Below are positions 46,679-54,867 of a stretch of DNA of 64,000 nt, in pieces. Below the pieces are notes generated by a model. That model searched no databases, was not told where the DNA came from, and worked only from the letters and a program-made list of their open reading frames with translations. The position numbers and the translations under genes were made by a program. Numbering within the stretch: the stretch's first letter is position 1; every line of letters begins with the position of its first letter. The stretch is from JAHIYG01 sp041306075 (lineage in GTDB: Archaea > Altiarchaeota > Altiarchaeia > IMC4 > SCGC-AAA252-I15), in contig JBFYKH010000007.1 of the NCBI GenBank assembly GCA_041306075.1, positions 1 through 64,000 on the forward strand. The letters are read 5' to 3'.

Positions 46679-47924
46679 TCTTGTCTGCGAGCCTCATCGC
46701 CGCCTTCCCCGCCTTCTTGAGGACCTCCTCCTCCCCCTCTACGATGCCGGACTCCATGATCACCCTGCCGTCGCATATCACCGTGTCGACGCAGCCTCCG
46801 GCTGCGCTGTACACGAGGTTGGATTCGAGGCTGTGGAGCGGGGTCATATCCGGCCTTTTGAGGTTGACGAGCACGATGTCGGCCAGCGCCCCAGGCCGTA
46901 TCGCGCCGGCCTCAATTCCGAGGGCGGCAGCCCCATCCGAGGTTGCCATCCGGAGCGCTTCGGCCGCGGGCAGCGCTGTCGGGTCTGAGGTCGCCATCTT
47001 CTGCAAGAGGGCCGCGGACTTCATGGCGCCGAACATGTCCAGGCTGTTGTTGGAGGATGCGCCGTCAGTTCCAAGGGACACCGTGACTCCGGACTTCCTC
47101 ATCCGGGCGTAATCCATCGTCCCGCCGACCGAGAGCTTCATGTTCGATGTGGGGCAGTGGGCGACCTTCACGCCGTGCTCCGCCAGCAGCCTTATCTCCC
47201 TCCTTGCGAGCCAGACCGCGTGCGCGCACAGGAGCCTCGGCCCCAGGAACCCTATGTCGGCGAGGTACTCCACCGGCGCCTTCCCGTGCGCCCTCAGGCA
47301 GTCGTCCACCTCCTTCCTCGTCTCGCCGAGGTGGAAGTGGACGTTCAGGCCGCGTCTGTCCGACAGCTCCTTGACCCACCTGAGCCCCTCCTCCGTCACG
47401 GTGTATATCGCATGGGGGCCGAGGGACAAGGAGACCCTGGAGCCCGCCTTCCACCGTTTCGCCTGCCGTTCCGCCTCAGCCCTCTGGGCGGCGGCCTTTC
47501 CCCGGCTGAACATGTCGATGAAGACGCTCGCCAGATGCGCCCTTAAGCCCGAGTCCTCGACCGCCTTCACGGCGCCCTTGACATGCCAGTACATGTCGTT
47601 GAAACAGGTCGTCCCTGACTTGGCCATCTCCAGGCAGGCGAGCCTCGTGCCCCAATAGACGTCCTTCTCGGTCATCTTCGCCTCCACCGGCCAGATGTGG
47701 CCCTGCAGCCACTCCGCAAGCGCCATGTCGTCGGCGTACCCGCGAAGGAGCGTCATCGCAGCGTGCGTGTGCGTGTTCACGAACCCAGGCAGGGCCGCCT
47801 TGCCCCTGCCGTCTATGACATGCTCGGCCCTCGGCCTCCCCTCGAGCCTCGCAATCCTGTTGCCCTCCACCAGGATGTTCGCCCTCCGGCCGGCGAGGAG
47901 GACGTCCTTGACGAGTATGCTCAT
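46668..47924 (-). CDS. mtaD: 5'-methylthioadenosine/S-adenosylhomocysteine deaminase
   Basis: Zinc amidohydrolase, 418 residues, that deaminates MTA, SAH or 5'-deoxyadenosine to the inosine forms (MtaD/DadD family). Signatures: metal ligands in FVNTHTHAAMTLLRGYADD, HFHLGETRKEVDDC, HAVWL, and GTDGASSNNSLDMF, with HCPTSNMKL between. The start at 47924 (MSILVKDVLLAG) overlaps the phosphorylase stop as ATGA; longer readings run into that gene. Product inosines would feed the upstream phosphorylase. Confidence 0.9.
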   Translation of the reverse strand: MSILVKDVLLAGRRANILVEGNRIARLEGRPRAEHVIDGRGKAALPGFVNTHTHAAMTLLRGYADDMALAEWLQGHIWPVEAKMTEKDVYWGTRLACLEMAKSGTTCFNDMYWHVKGAVKAVEDSGLRAHLASVFIDMFSRGKAAAQRAEAERQAKRWKAGSRVSLSLGPHAIYTVTEEGLRWVKELSDRRGLNVHFHLGETRKEVDDCLRAHGKAPVEYLADIGFLGPRLLCAHAVWLARREIRLLAEHGVKVAHCPTSNMKLSVGGTMDYARMRKSGVTVSLGTDGASSNNSLDMFGAMKSAALLQKMATSDPTALPAAEALRMATSDGAAALGIEAGAIRPGALADIVLVNLKRPDMTPLHSLESNLVYSAAGGCVDTVICDGRVIMESGIVEGEEEVLKKAGKAAMRLADKNET

Positions 47925-48613
47925 AAACCCTCCCCCGCGAGCGCCTCCAGAACGGCTTCCACCCGCCTCCTGTTCAGTGCGGCATTGGCCTTGATATCCT
48001 CCGCATCGAACCGGCCGCCCGACAGGCCATGGGCCATGTTGTCGACGGAGCATATGGCCGCGTAACCGAGGCCGAGTTCCTGGGCGAGCGTGGCCTCGGA
48101 GGCGACCGTCATGCCGACCACGTCCGCATAGTCGGAAAGGAGCCTCACCTCCGCCCTCGTCTCCAGCCTCGGCCCCCTGGTCTGGGCGTAAACGCCCGAG
48201 TCCACGACCCTGACTTTGGCCTTCCTGGCGGCCTCTAGTATCCTTGCCCTCAAGCCCGGGTCGAAGGACGGCACGATGTGCTTTACCCTCCTGTCGTGGT
48301 ACGTCGGCGGCGCGAAATCCAGGTAGTCGTCTGGCACGACCAGCGTCCCGGGCCTAATCCCCCTCCTGAGGCTGCCGACCGAGCCTACGCCGACCACTTC
48401 CACTGCGTACCTCGACAGCGCCAGCATGTTCGCCCTGTGGTTGATTCTGTGCGGAGGCGCTCCTCCATGGTGCCTAAAGAGGAGCGCGTACCCTCCCCCC
48501 ACCGTGAGGGGGGCCCCGCCGTACCGGGTCCGGGCCCGGACGCTCCTGCCGCCCGAAGCCAGGGCGGTGCCTTCGAGCACGCCGCCCCCCGAGACCCCGA
48601 GCAGATTCCGCAT
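47921..48613 (-). CDS. Methylthioinosine/methylthioadenosine phosphorylase family
   Basis: 230 residues of the MTAP/PNP family, splitting MTA or MTI into base and 5-methylthioribose-1-phosphate. Signatures: MRNLLGVSGGGVL start (phosphate loop), RHHGGAPPHRINHRANMLAL, VGVGSVGSL, the YAQTRGPRLETRAEV block and VGMTVASEATLAQELGLGYA. Because the next genes encode an MTA deaminase and Hpt, methylthioinosine is the likelier substrate, as in Methanocaldococcus; that is inference. The ATG at 48613 (not 48655) fits a TATA box on this strand centred 27 bases upstream. Confidence 0.88.
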   Translation of the reverse strand: MRNLLGVSGGGVLEGTALASGGRSVRARTRYGGAPLTVGGGYALLFRHHGGAPPHRINHRANMLALSRYAVEVVGVGSVGSLRRGIRPGTLVVPDDYLDFAPPTYHDRRVKHIVPSFDPGLRARILEAARKAKVRVVDSGVYAQTRGPRLETRAEVRLLSDYADVVGMTVASEATLAQELGLGYAAICSVDNMAHGLSGGRFDAEDIKANAALNRRRVEAVLEALAGEGL

Positions 48614-48616
48614 CCC

Positions 48617-48644
48617 TTTATTTATCCCAGCGCAGATAATTAAA
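48617..48644. promoter_or_regulatory. Interleaved divergent TATA boxes
   Basis: tttatttat (48617-48625) is 28 bases before the plus ATG at 48649. gataattaaa (48635-48644, read on the minus strand) is 27 bases before the minus ATG at 48613. The 35-base gap therefore holds two crossing leaderless promoters, each box lying between the other's box and start, so polymerases probably exclude each other. Confidence 0.65.
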
Positions 48645-48648
48645 GGAA

Positions 48649-49119
48649 ATGTCATTCCTGGAGCGGCTCAAATCGGTTGTTTCGCGGATAAGGTGGAAGT
48701 CGGTCTTCGCCCTCCTGCTCCTTGCCGCTACTGCCTACGTCGTCGTAGAGGCCCTTCCCGGGGGCTACGCGGTCGGCGGCGACGTCGGAATCAGGGTGTC
48801 GGCCGACCCCCCTGAAGTCTCCCCGGGCGGGTCCGCCATGCTGGACGTGGAGCTCAAGAACCTGAGGGAGAGCCGCGACATGGCGATTATAGTCTCCGGC
48901 CAGACGTACGACCCGAACGTGTACTTCGACGACACCTACGCCCAGACGTACGGGAGCCGCTCGATAAACATCGGCCCGCAGGAGACAAGGAAGCTGACAC
49001 TCAAGGTCCGGGTGAAGCCCGAGGCATTGCAGGGCAGCTACGTGATAGACTTCAAGGCGACGCCGCAGGACTCCGGCGGCGCAGAGACACGGCTGGCCAT
49101 TGACGTCGAGCGGTCCTGA
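48649..49119 (+). CDS. Membrane-anchored Ig-like domain protein
   Basis: 156 residues. One hydrophobic segment (SVFALLLLAATAYVVVEAL, residues 18-36) is followed by a beta-sandwich-like domain outside the cell: ISVSADPPEVSPGG-type opening, SAMLDVELKNLRESRDMAII, and a RKLTLKVRVKPEALQGSYVI pattern typical of CARDB/NEW1-like Ig folds in archaeal surface proteins. Its leaderless TATA box crosses that of the divergent phosphorylase. It converges on DP2 with a three-base gap. Function unknown. Confidence 0.65.
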   Translation: MSFLERLKSVVSRIRWKSVFALLLLAATAYVVVEALPGGYAVGGDVGIRVSADPPEVSPGGSAMLDVELKNLRESRDMAIIVSGQTYDPNVYFDDTYAQTYGSRSINIGPQETRKLTLKVRVKPEALQGSYVIDFKATPQDSGGAETRLAIDVERS

Positions 49120-49122
49120 ACG

Positions 49123-52100
49123 TCACATGAAGTCGGCGAGGCTGACCTGCTTCTTGAGGTCGTTGGTCGTCAGCGACGCCACGTCCCTCTCCAGGAGCCT
49201 GAGCCTGGACTTGAGGTAGTCCGAGAGGTTGTACTTCTCAGCGAGCTCCATGGACATCTTCAGGTACTTGGTGATGTTGCCCTGGCTGACTGTCAAGAGC
49301 AGCCGTCCCCCGCAGACGCTGCACTTGCCAGCGAGCGGCGCCCTCCGGTAGTTGGCGTTGCACTTCACGCACCTGAAGTGCTGCCTGCTGAACGCCCTCA
49401 GGTTCCCGTACGTGTCCCTTAGGAAGTGGGAGTTGATGACTATCTCGGCGACGTCGCGCTCGTCGATTGCCCTTATCTTCTCGGCCACGGCGAGCTGGGC
49501 CTTTATCTTGTCCGGCATGCTGTTCAGGGTCACGTACCTGCTCCGGGTGACGGGGCCGGTTATGTCCCCGGTGTCGTGCGTGAAGGGTATGCCGGAGTAC
49601 GGGTTCGTGTCGAGTATCTTCGCGACCGTCCTCACGCCCGCATCGGACGGGTTGGCGCCCTCGAGCGTCTTCTCGTAGAACGCGCAGCCGTACGACTCGA
49701 CTATCTCCATCTTATGGGCCTCGTCGTCTATCTCCCGGGGGTTCATGACGCTCGTCACGACGAGCGGCGCGTCCATCTTCCCGCCCCTCTTCTCCGGCAG
49801 GTAGCTCCGGGAGAAGTTCAGGAGCATGTCCATCACGAGCATTATGCTGTCCTCGTCGCCGTCCGCGTTCCTGCGCTTCGCCGCATGCCAGAACGGGTGC
49901 GCGTATATGACGTTCGCCTTCGTGTAGCCGATTACCCTGCCTATTATCGCCGCCGAGGTGTGGGGCGCGAGGCCTGCGACCAGGTGGCCCACCATCTGCC
50001 TCCTGTCCTCAAGCCTGTAGTAAGGGTCGAGCCTGTAGAACTTCCTCAACAGGTCGTCGACGAACCGCGTGACCTTGACCATGTAGTCGCCGCAGTACTC
50101 GGAGACGACTATGTCCTGCGTCTTCAGCTCCAGCACCTGCTCGTCGCTCACGAGCGGCTCCCCCCGCCAGTCCCTCTCGTACCCTAATTTGACGAGCTCC
50201 GCCGCCGCGACCCCCACCTCCCTCGGCCTGAAGTGCGTGAGCGGCGCGTCGGTGGCGTCGAAGCGTATCGTCCCGTCCTTGAAGACGTAGACTTCGTTCA
50301 ACGCCCTCAGGAGGCCCTTCTCGAGCGGCTCCGGGACCTTGCTGGCCGATATCATGCCGACGACGCCCTTGACGGCGGTGCTCTTGCCCACCGTCTTCAC
50401 CGCCCTGTCCCAGTGCTCCTTCACGTCGATGCCGGTCCTGGCGTACTTCTTCGTCGAGGCATTGCACTTCGGGCACGACTCGAGGTTGCCGGTGTAGCCG
50501 CACTGGCTGCAGACCCTGAGACCGAGCGTCGGCTGGCCGCAGTCAGTGCAGAACGGCGTCACGGCCCTCATCTTGCAGTTGGGGCAGACGTACTGGGAGA
50601 CCTCGACCTCCACCTTCCGCACCTCGGCGGCGGCGTTCACGCTCCTCTCCCTCCCCCCGGCCTCGCCTATCGGGAACAGGGCGTGCACCGCCGGTTGCAT
50701 CCTCCTCTCCTTCGCCTTCTCGGGCCTGCCCATCCTGCAGCCTATGTAGACTCCGCACTTGTCCCTCAGCCTAACCCGGCTCGCCGCCGTGGCGAGCTCG
50801 AGGCCCGTGGCCTCCGGCTTAAGCTTCGCGTATTCCTCCTTCAGCCTGGCGAAGCCAAGCCCCTCTGCTCCGAGCTGGGCGAGGAGGGGCGCGGCCTCGT
50901 CAATGACTACCCTGCCGTCCGAGACCCTGTGGGGGACGCCCGTCACCTCGAGCGTCCTCTTGGCGTCCTTGTCGTCGTTTGGCACCTCGAGCGCGCCGGC
51001 GAGCCTGCCTTTGGCCAGCCAGGAGGCGAGGGCCGTCACCTCGGCCGCCGTGACGTCCCTCCACCTGTAGGTGTACCTCGGATGCAGGGGCTTGCCGTCC
51101 TTCAGGGCGGCTTCGACGGCGTCCTCCGGGCCGGCCACGCCCTTGAGCCCGGTCTCGTCGGCCCACCATTCCTCCACGTACCCGGACTGGAGGAGCTTAG
51201 TGTTGGTCTGGAGGAAGTCGCCGTAGGAGACGAGTATGTCGCCGAGGAAGAGTATCTCCTCGACATTCTCGTAGACCTCGTGGGCCTTCTCCCTCGAGTC
51301 GACGATGACGACGTCGCCCCCCTTCAGCCTGACGATGGGGCCCTCGACGGTGTCGCATTCGGTGACCACGCAGCCTTTGCCGGGCTTCTCCACCTTAACC
51401 TGGGTCCCCGTGGCTATGAAGTCGTCGAGCAGTATCATCGTCGCCGGGTGGATGGACTTCGCGGCTATGCCGTTGCTCCTCGAATGGCCGTACCTCAGCC
51501 TGAAGCCGCCCTTCGCGGACGGCGCGGAGAATATCGGCCTGCCGCCGACGACCTCGTCCATGAAGCGGGCTGTCGGCTTCTCGGAATCCTTCCTCTCAGG
51601 CCCCTTCTTGATGGCGCCGAGCCAGCCCCAGTTGAGGCCAAGCCTCTCCGCGTGCTTGATTATCTTCCTGCTCTTCTGCGCGATGCCCTCGGCTATGACG
51701 AGGCACATGCCGCCGCGTATCCTGTTGGAGCCTATCCTCTCAAGGTCCCTGTGCACCTGCACCTCCAGGTCCTCCGTCGGGTCGCCGTCGACGCAGACCG
51801 CGAGGCTCGCCAGTATCCCCCTCACCTCGTCCTCGGACGGCGTGTACTGCAGCCTCGCCACCCTCTCGTCGTAGAGCTTGATCTCCTCCACGTACCTCTC
51901 GACCTCGTCGCCGGTGGGCCTGTACTCCGCCAACCCGACCTTTGTCCGTATGTAGTCGCCAACCAGGACCGCGAGCCCCTGCGCCGTCCCCCCGGCGCTC
52001 CGTATCGGCCCCGCGAAGTACACGCTCAGGTACTCGCTCTCGTCCGGGTTCTTCTTCACCTTCACCCCGGATATCCCCTCTATCGGCGCGGCCACCACGC

Positions 52101-52419
52101 CCTCTGTGATGACGGCCAAGAGCGTCCTCAAGACCTGCTCGATATGCGCCTCCCGCCTCTCCTTAGAAGCGTACTCCCCCGGCTTCAGCATCGCGTCGAT
52201 AATCTCCGCGGTGTTGTCCCTCCCTATCTCCCGGATGAGCCTGGCAATCCCCGGCGGCCCCACAAGCCCCTCGACCCGGTCCGCCAGGTCGCCGGCCTCC
52301 AGGGCCTCCACCGTCGTCTCCGGGTCGTATCCCCTCGTCCTGGCCCTCCCCGAGAGGTCGTACATCCGGCTTATGTCCTCGCGCAGCCGCCCGTGGTACT
52401 TTTCAGTCTCCGCGTCCAT
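49123..52419 (-). CDS. polC: DNA polymerase D large subunit (DP2)
   Basis: Catalytic subunit of the archaeal replicative polymerase PolD, 1098 residues. The active-site loop NADGDEDSIMLVMDMLLN carries the catalytic Asp residues. Zinc sites are CPNCKMRAVTPFCTDCGQ with CSQCGYTGNLESCPKC, and near the C-terminus CVKCNANYRRAP...CSVCGG. It ends in KKQVSLADFM, a PCNA-interacting (PIP) motif. No intein interrupts the NADGDED site, where many DP2 genes carry one. It overlaps the DP1 gene by 17 bases, giving coupled 1:1 expression. Confidence 0.97.
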   Translation of the reverse strand: MDAETEKYHGRLREDISRMYDLSGRARTRGYDPETTVEALEAGDLADRVEGLVGPPGIARLIREIGRDNTAEIIDAMLKPGEYASKERREAHIEQVLRTLLAVITEGVVAAPIEGISGVKVKKNPDESEYLSVYFAGPIRSAGGTAQGLAVLVGDYIRTKVGLAEYRPTGDEVERYVEEIKLYDERVARLQYTPSEDEVRGILASLAVCVDGDPTEDLEVQVHRDLERIGSNRIRGGMCLVIAEGIAQKSRKIIKHAERLGLNWGWLGAIKKGPERKDSEKPTARFMDEVVGGRPIFSAPSAKGGFRLRYGHSRSNGIAAKSIHPATMILLDDFIATGTQVKVEKPGKGCVVTECDTVEGPIVRLKGGDVVIVDSREKAHEVYENVEEILFLGDILVSYGDFLQTNTKLLQSGYVEEWWADETGLKGVAGPEDAVEAALKDGKPLHPRYTYRWRDVTAAEVTALASWLAKGRLAGALEVPNDDKDAKRTLEVTGVPHRVSDGRVVIDEAAPLLAQLGAEGLGFARLKEEYAKLKPEATGLELATAASRVRLRDKCGVYIGCRMGRPEKAKERRMQPAVHALFPIGEAGGRERSVNAAAEVRKVEVEVSQYVCPNCKMRAVTPFCTDCGQPTLGLRVCSQCGYTGNLESCPKCNASTKKYARTGIDVKEHWDRAVKTVGKSTAVKGVVGMISASKVPEPLEKGLLRALNEVYVFKDGTIRFDATDAPLTHFRPREVGVAAAELVKLGYERDWRGEPLVSDEQVLELKTQDIVVSEYCGDYMVKVTRFVDDLLRKFYRLDPYYRLEDRRQMVGHLVAGLAPHTSAAIIGRVIGYTKANVIYAHPFWHAAKRRNADGDEDSIMLVMDMLLNFSRSYLPEKRGGKMDAPLVVTSVMNPREIDDEAHKMEIVESYGCAFYEKTLEGANPSDAGVRTVAKILDTNPYSGIPFTHDTGDITGPVTRSRYVTLNSMPDKIKAQLAVAEKIRAIDERDVAEIVINSHFLRDTYGNLRAFSRQHFRCVKCNANYRRAPLAGKCSVCGGRLLLTVSQGNITKYLKMSMELAEKYNLSDYLKSRLRLLERDVASLTTNDLKKQVSLADFM

Positions 52420-53893
52420 CCCCGTTGAAATCCAGCATCGTGACCTCGTGGTTCTGCAGGTTCATCACCGGGACCAAGGCAGGCGTCGGCTGGTGGCCGA
52501 GCCTCTCCTGGAACGCAGTCTTCGCCTGCCACGTCCCAGAGTTTATGACGTTGACTCCCCTGTACTGCGTGTAGCCGTTGGTGTGGACGTGCCCGCAGTG
52601 GAAGACGTCGGGCACGTCCCCTATGAACATGTAGTCCTTGTTCTCCGGCGAGAGGTTGTCGGAGCCGTACGTCGGGGCCAGATGCCTTCTCCTCAGGAGC
52701 TCTATCATCGCGGTCTCCGGCCTCGCGTAGCTGCAGCCGGATATGCCCCCTATTATCGTGTCGAGCGATGTCCCGTGGTACATCAGGAACTCGACCCCGT
52801 GGGCGGAGAGCCTCACCGGGTTCCCCACGACGTGGACGTTGGGCATCTGGTACAGCCTCGGCGCCAGGTCCATGGCGACCTTAGGCTGGGGCTCAGCGTT
52901 CCTCGCGGCGTCGTGGTTGCCCATCGACAGGACCACCTCTATGTGCTGGGGAATCTCAGAAAGCAGCATGCCGAGGAACTCGTACTGCTTCACGATGTCC
53001 GGCATGGTGAGCTCCTTCTCCTGGTCCGGGTATATGCCTATGCCGTCCACGAGGTCGCCGGCCACGAAGACGTACTTCACCCTCCAGGCTATGTCCTGCC
53101 TGCCGCCCCTGCCGTTAAGCCACTCTATGAAGCTCTGAAATTCCCTCTCCAGGAACAGGTAGCTGCCCACATGGACGTCCGAGAGGAAGACCGCGTACAC
53201 GTCCTCGTCCGCGTACTTCCTGGCGTGGTTCAGGGGGACATCTGGCTGGTTTATCTCAGAGGCTATGAACAGGTCCCCCCTCAGGATGCCCTCGAAGCCC
53301 AAGACCTCGTCGGGCAGAATCCTCTCCCAGACGCCGCCCAGGTTCTCGCTCTTGTCCGACAGAAGGACCGTCAGTTCGCCGGTCTGGTCCTCCACCTCGA
53401 GGAAGCGGTTGCCCTTGTTCTTGCCCTCCCTCTTCTCACGCACCATGGCTATCATCCTGGCCTTCTCCTTGGGGGCCGACTTCCGGAGGGCGTCGATGTT
53501 CATCGCGCTCCTGTACTCCATCCGCTCCAGGAGGACCCTCCTGAGGTTCTCGTAGCGGGCGTTGAAGTACCCTATGAAATCCTCCATCGTGCCGGAGCAC
53601 GTGCTCTTGCCGCTGACGTCGCTGTCCTCGTAGATGACGAGCCTCGAGGGCATGTCGCAAGCCGGAGGCCTGCCAGGGATGCCACCGGACTCCCCGGCCC
53701 CATCGCACACCGGCGCCTTAGCCCTAGCCTCAAGGTCGACGAGCTCTGGCTTCACGAACCATTCGCCCGACTCCTTCGCCCTCCTGAATACGGCTTCGCA
53801 GTCCAGCCCCTCGTCGGCCATCCTCTCCAGCGCTGCCGACGACAGTATGAGGCCCTTCTCTGAGGCCCTGCGGCTAATCTCCCTTCTATCCAC
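52403..53893 (-). CDS. polB: DNA polymerase D small subunit (DP1), proofreading nuclease
   Basis: 496 residues. An N-terminal helical domain is followed by an OB fold (LEVEDQTGELTVLLSDKSEN) and a calcineurin-like 3'-5' exonuclease with all metal motifs: SDVHVGS, VAGDLVDGIG, SMGNHDAAR, YHGTSLD and CGHVHTNG. The start is a GTG (complement of 53891-53893) with GGAGATAGAAGG just upstream, inside the end of the serA-like gene. The three genes serA-like, DP1, DP2 form one operon. Confidence 0.96.
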   Translation of the reverse strand: MDRREISRRASEKGLILSSAALERMADEGLDCEAVFRRAKESGEWFVKPELVDLEARAKAPVCDGAGESGGIPGRPPACDMPSRLVIYEDSDVSGKSTCSGTMEDFIGYFNARYENLRRVLLERMEYRSAMNIDALRKSAPKEKARMIAMVREKREGKNKGNRFLEVEDQTGELTVLLSDKSENLGGVWERILPDEVLGFEGILRGDLFIASEINQPDVPLNHARKYADEDVYAVFLSDVHVGSYLFLEREFQSFIEWLNGRGGRQDIAWRVKYVFVAGDLVDGIGIYPDQEKELTMPDIVKQYEFLGMLLSEIPQHIEVVLSMGNHDAARNAEPQPKVAMDLAPRLYQMPNVHVVGNPVRLSAHGVEFLMYHGTSLDTIIGGISGCSYARPETAMIELLRRRHLAPTYGSDNLSPENKDYMFIGDVPDVFHCGHVHTNGYTQYRGVNVINSGTWQAKTAFQERLGHQPTPALVPVMNLQNHEVTMLDFNGDGRGD

Positions 53894-53904
53894 CCTTCTA
53901 TCTC

Positions 53905-54816
53905 CTATTTCACCAGGATATGCTTGACCTTTTCCACTACGACGAGGCCCGCGTTCACCTGGCCCTCGTTCGTGTTCGCCCCCAGGTGCGGGACGACGAC
54001 TATGTTGTCGAGCGAGAGGAGCGGGCTGCCCGTAGGCGGCTCGTTCTTGTACACGTCGAGCGCGGCGCCCGCAATCCTCCTCTCCTTCAGCGCCCTGTGC
54101 AGCGCGTCCTCGTCGACCGCGTGCCCCCGGGACGTGTTTATCAGCACCGCCGTAGGCTTCATCAGCGAGAGCGTCCTCTCGTTGATGAGGTCCCGCGTCG
54201 CCGGCAGCGCGGGAACGTGCACGCTCACCACGTCCGCCCCCCTCAGGAGGTCGTCCAACTCCATCAGCTTCGCGTTGAACTCCCTCGCGTCCTCGCTCGT
54301 CAGCATGGGGTCGTAGGCGACCACCTTCATGCCGAAGGCCCTCGCCCTCAAAGCCACCTCCCGACCTATCCTCCCGAACCCTATGAGGCCGAGCGTCTTC
54401 CCGTACAATTCGCTGCCCATAATCTTCCTGTCCCAGAGCCCCTGCCTGAGCCCCCTCTCCGCCTTAGGTATGTGCCGAAGGAGGCAGAGCATGAGGGCGA
54501 AGGCATGCTCTGCGACGCTGATGGTCGAAGCCTCCGGGGAGTTCACGACCTCCACGCCCCTCTCCTTGGCGGCGTCCCGGTCGACGTTGTCCAGGCCCAC
54601 GCCTGCCCTTCCTATGACCCTAAGCCTCCCCGCGGCCTCTATGACTCGCCTTGTGACCTTGGGCTTGCTGCGCACCAGTATCGCGTCGTAGCCGCCTATG
54701 ACGCCCACCAGCTCGTCCTCGGTAAGTTCAGGCTTAACGTCCACATCCGCGAATTCCCTGGCCTTGGCAAGCGCCGAATCGTGTATCCTGCTTGCCGAAA
54801 GTATCCTCGGCTTCAT
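53905..54816 (-). CDS. serA: D-3-phosphoglycerate dehydrogenase-like (SerA family)
   Basis: NAD-dependent 2-hydroxyacid dehydrogenase, 303 residues, probably the first step of serine synthesis. Rossmann motif GLIGFGRIGREVALRARAFG; catalytic Arg in INTSRGHAVDEDAL, Glu in LDVYKNEPP, His in VVPHLGANTNEG. It lacks the C-terminal ASB/ACT regulatory domains, a short form common in small archaea; another 2-hydroxyacid substrate is possible. The ATG at 54816 sits 26 bases from the shared palindromic TATA box, supporting a leaderless start over the ATG at 54831. Confidence 0.87.
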   Translation of the reverse strand: MKPRILSASRIHDSALAKAREFADVDVKPELTEDELVGVIGGYDAILVRSKPKVTRRVIEAAGRLRVIGRAGVGLDNVDRDAAKERGVEVVNSPEASTISVAEHAFALMLCLLRHIPKAERGLRQGLWDRKIMGSELYGKTLGLIGFGRIGREVALRARAFGMKVVAYDPMLTSEDAREFNAKLMELDDLLRGADVVSVHVPALPATRDLINERTLSLMKPTAVLINTSRGHAVDEDALHRALKERRIAGAALDVYKNEPPTGSPLLSLDNIVVVPHLGANTNEGQVNAGLVVVEKVKHILVK

Positions 54817-54837
54817 GGGTGAATATATCACAAGACA

Positions 54838-54847
54838 TTAATATTAA
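54838..54847. promoter_or_regulatory. Palindromic bidirectional TATA box (serA/pyrD)
   Basis: TTAATATTAA is a perfect palindrome whose centre is 25.5 bases from the plus-strand pyrD ATG (54868) and 26.5 bases from the minus-strand serA ATG (54816). One TBP site could thus drive both leaderless operons. Confidence 0.7.
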
Positions 54848-54867
54848 CCCTAGGACAATATGTTACA

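Noticed and set aside
50233..52428. Long open frame of over 700 codons opposite DP2
   Set aside because: It is antisense to a clearly conserved polymerase gene; its Arg/Pro/Leu/Val-rich composition is a mirror of GC-rich codon use, with no family match or promoter.
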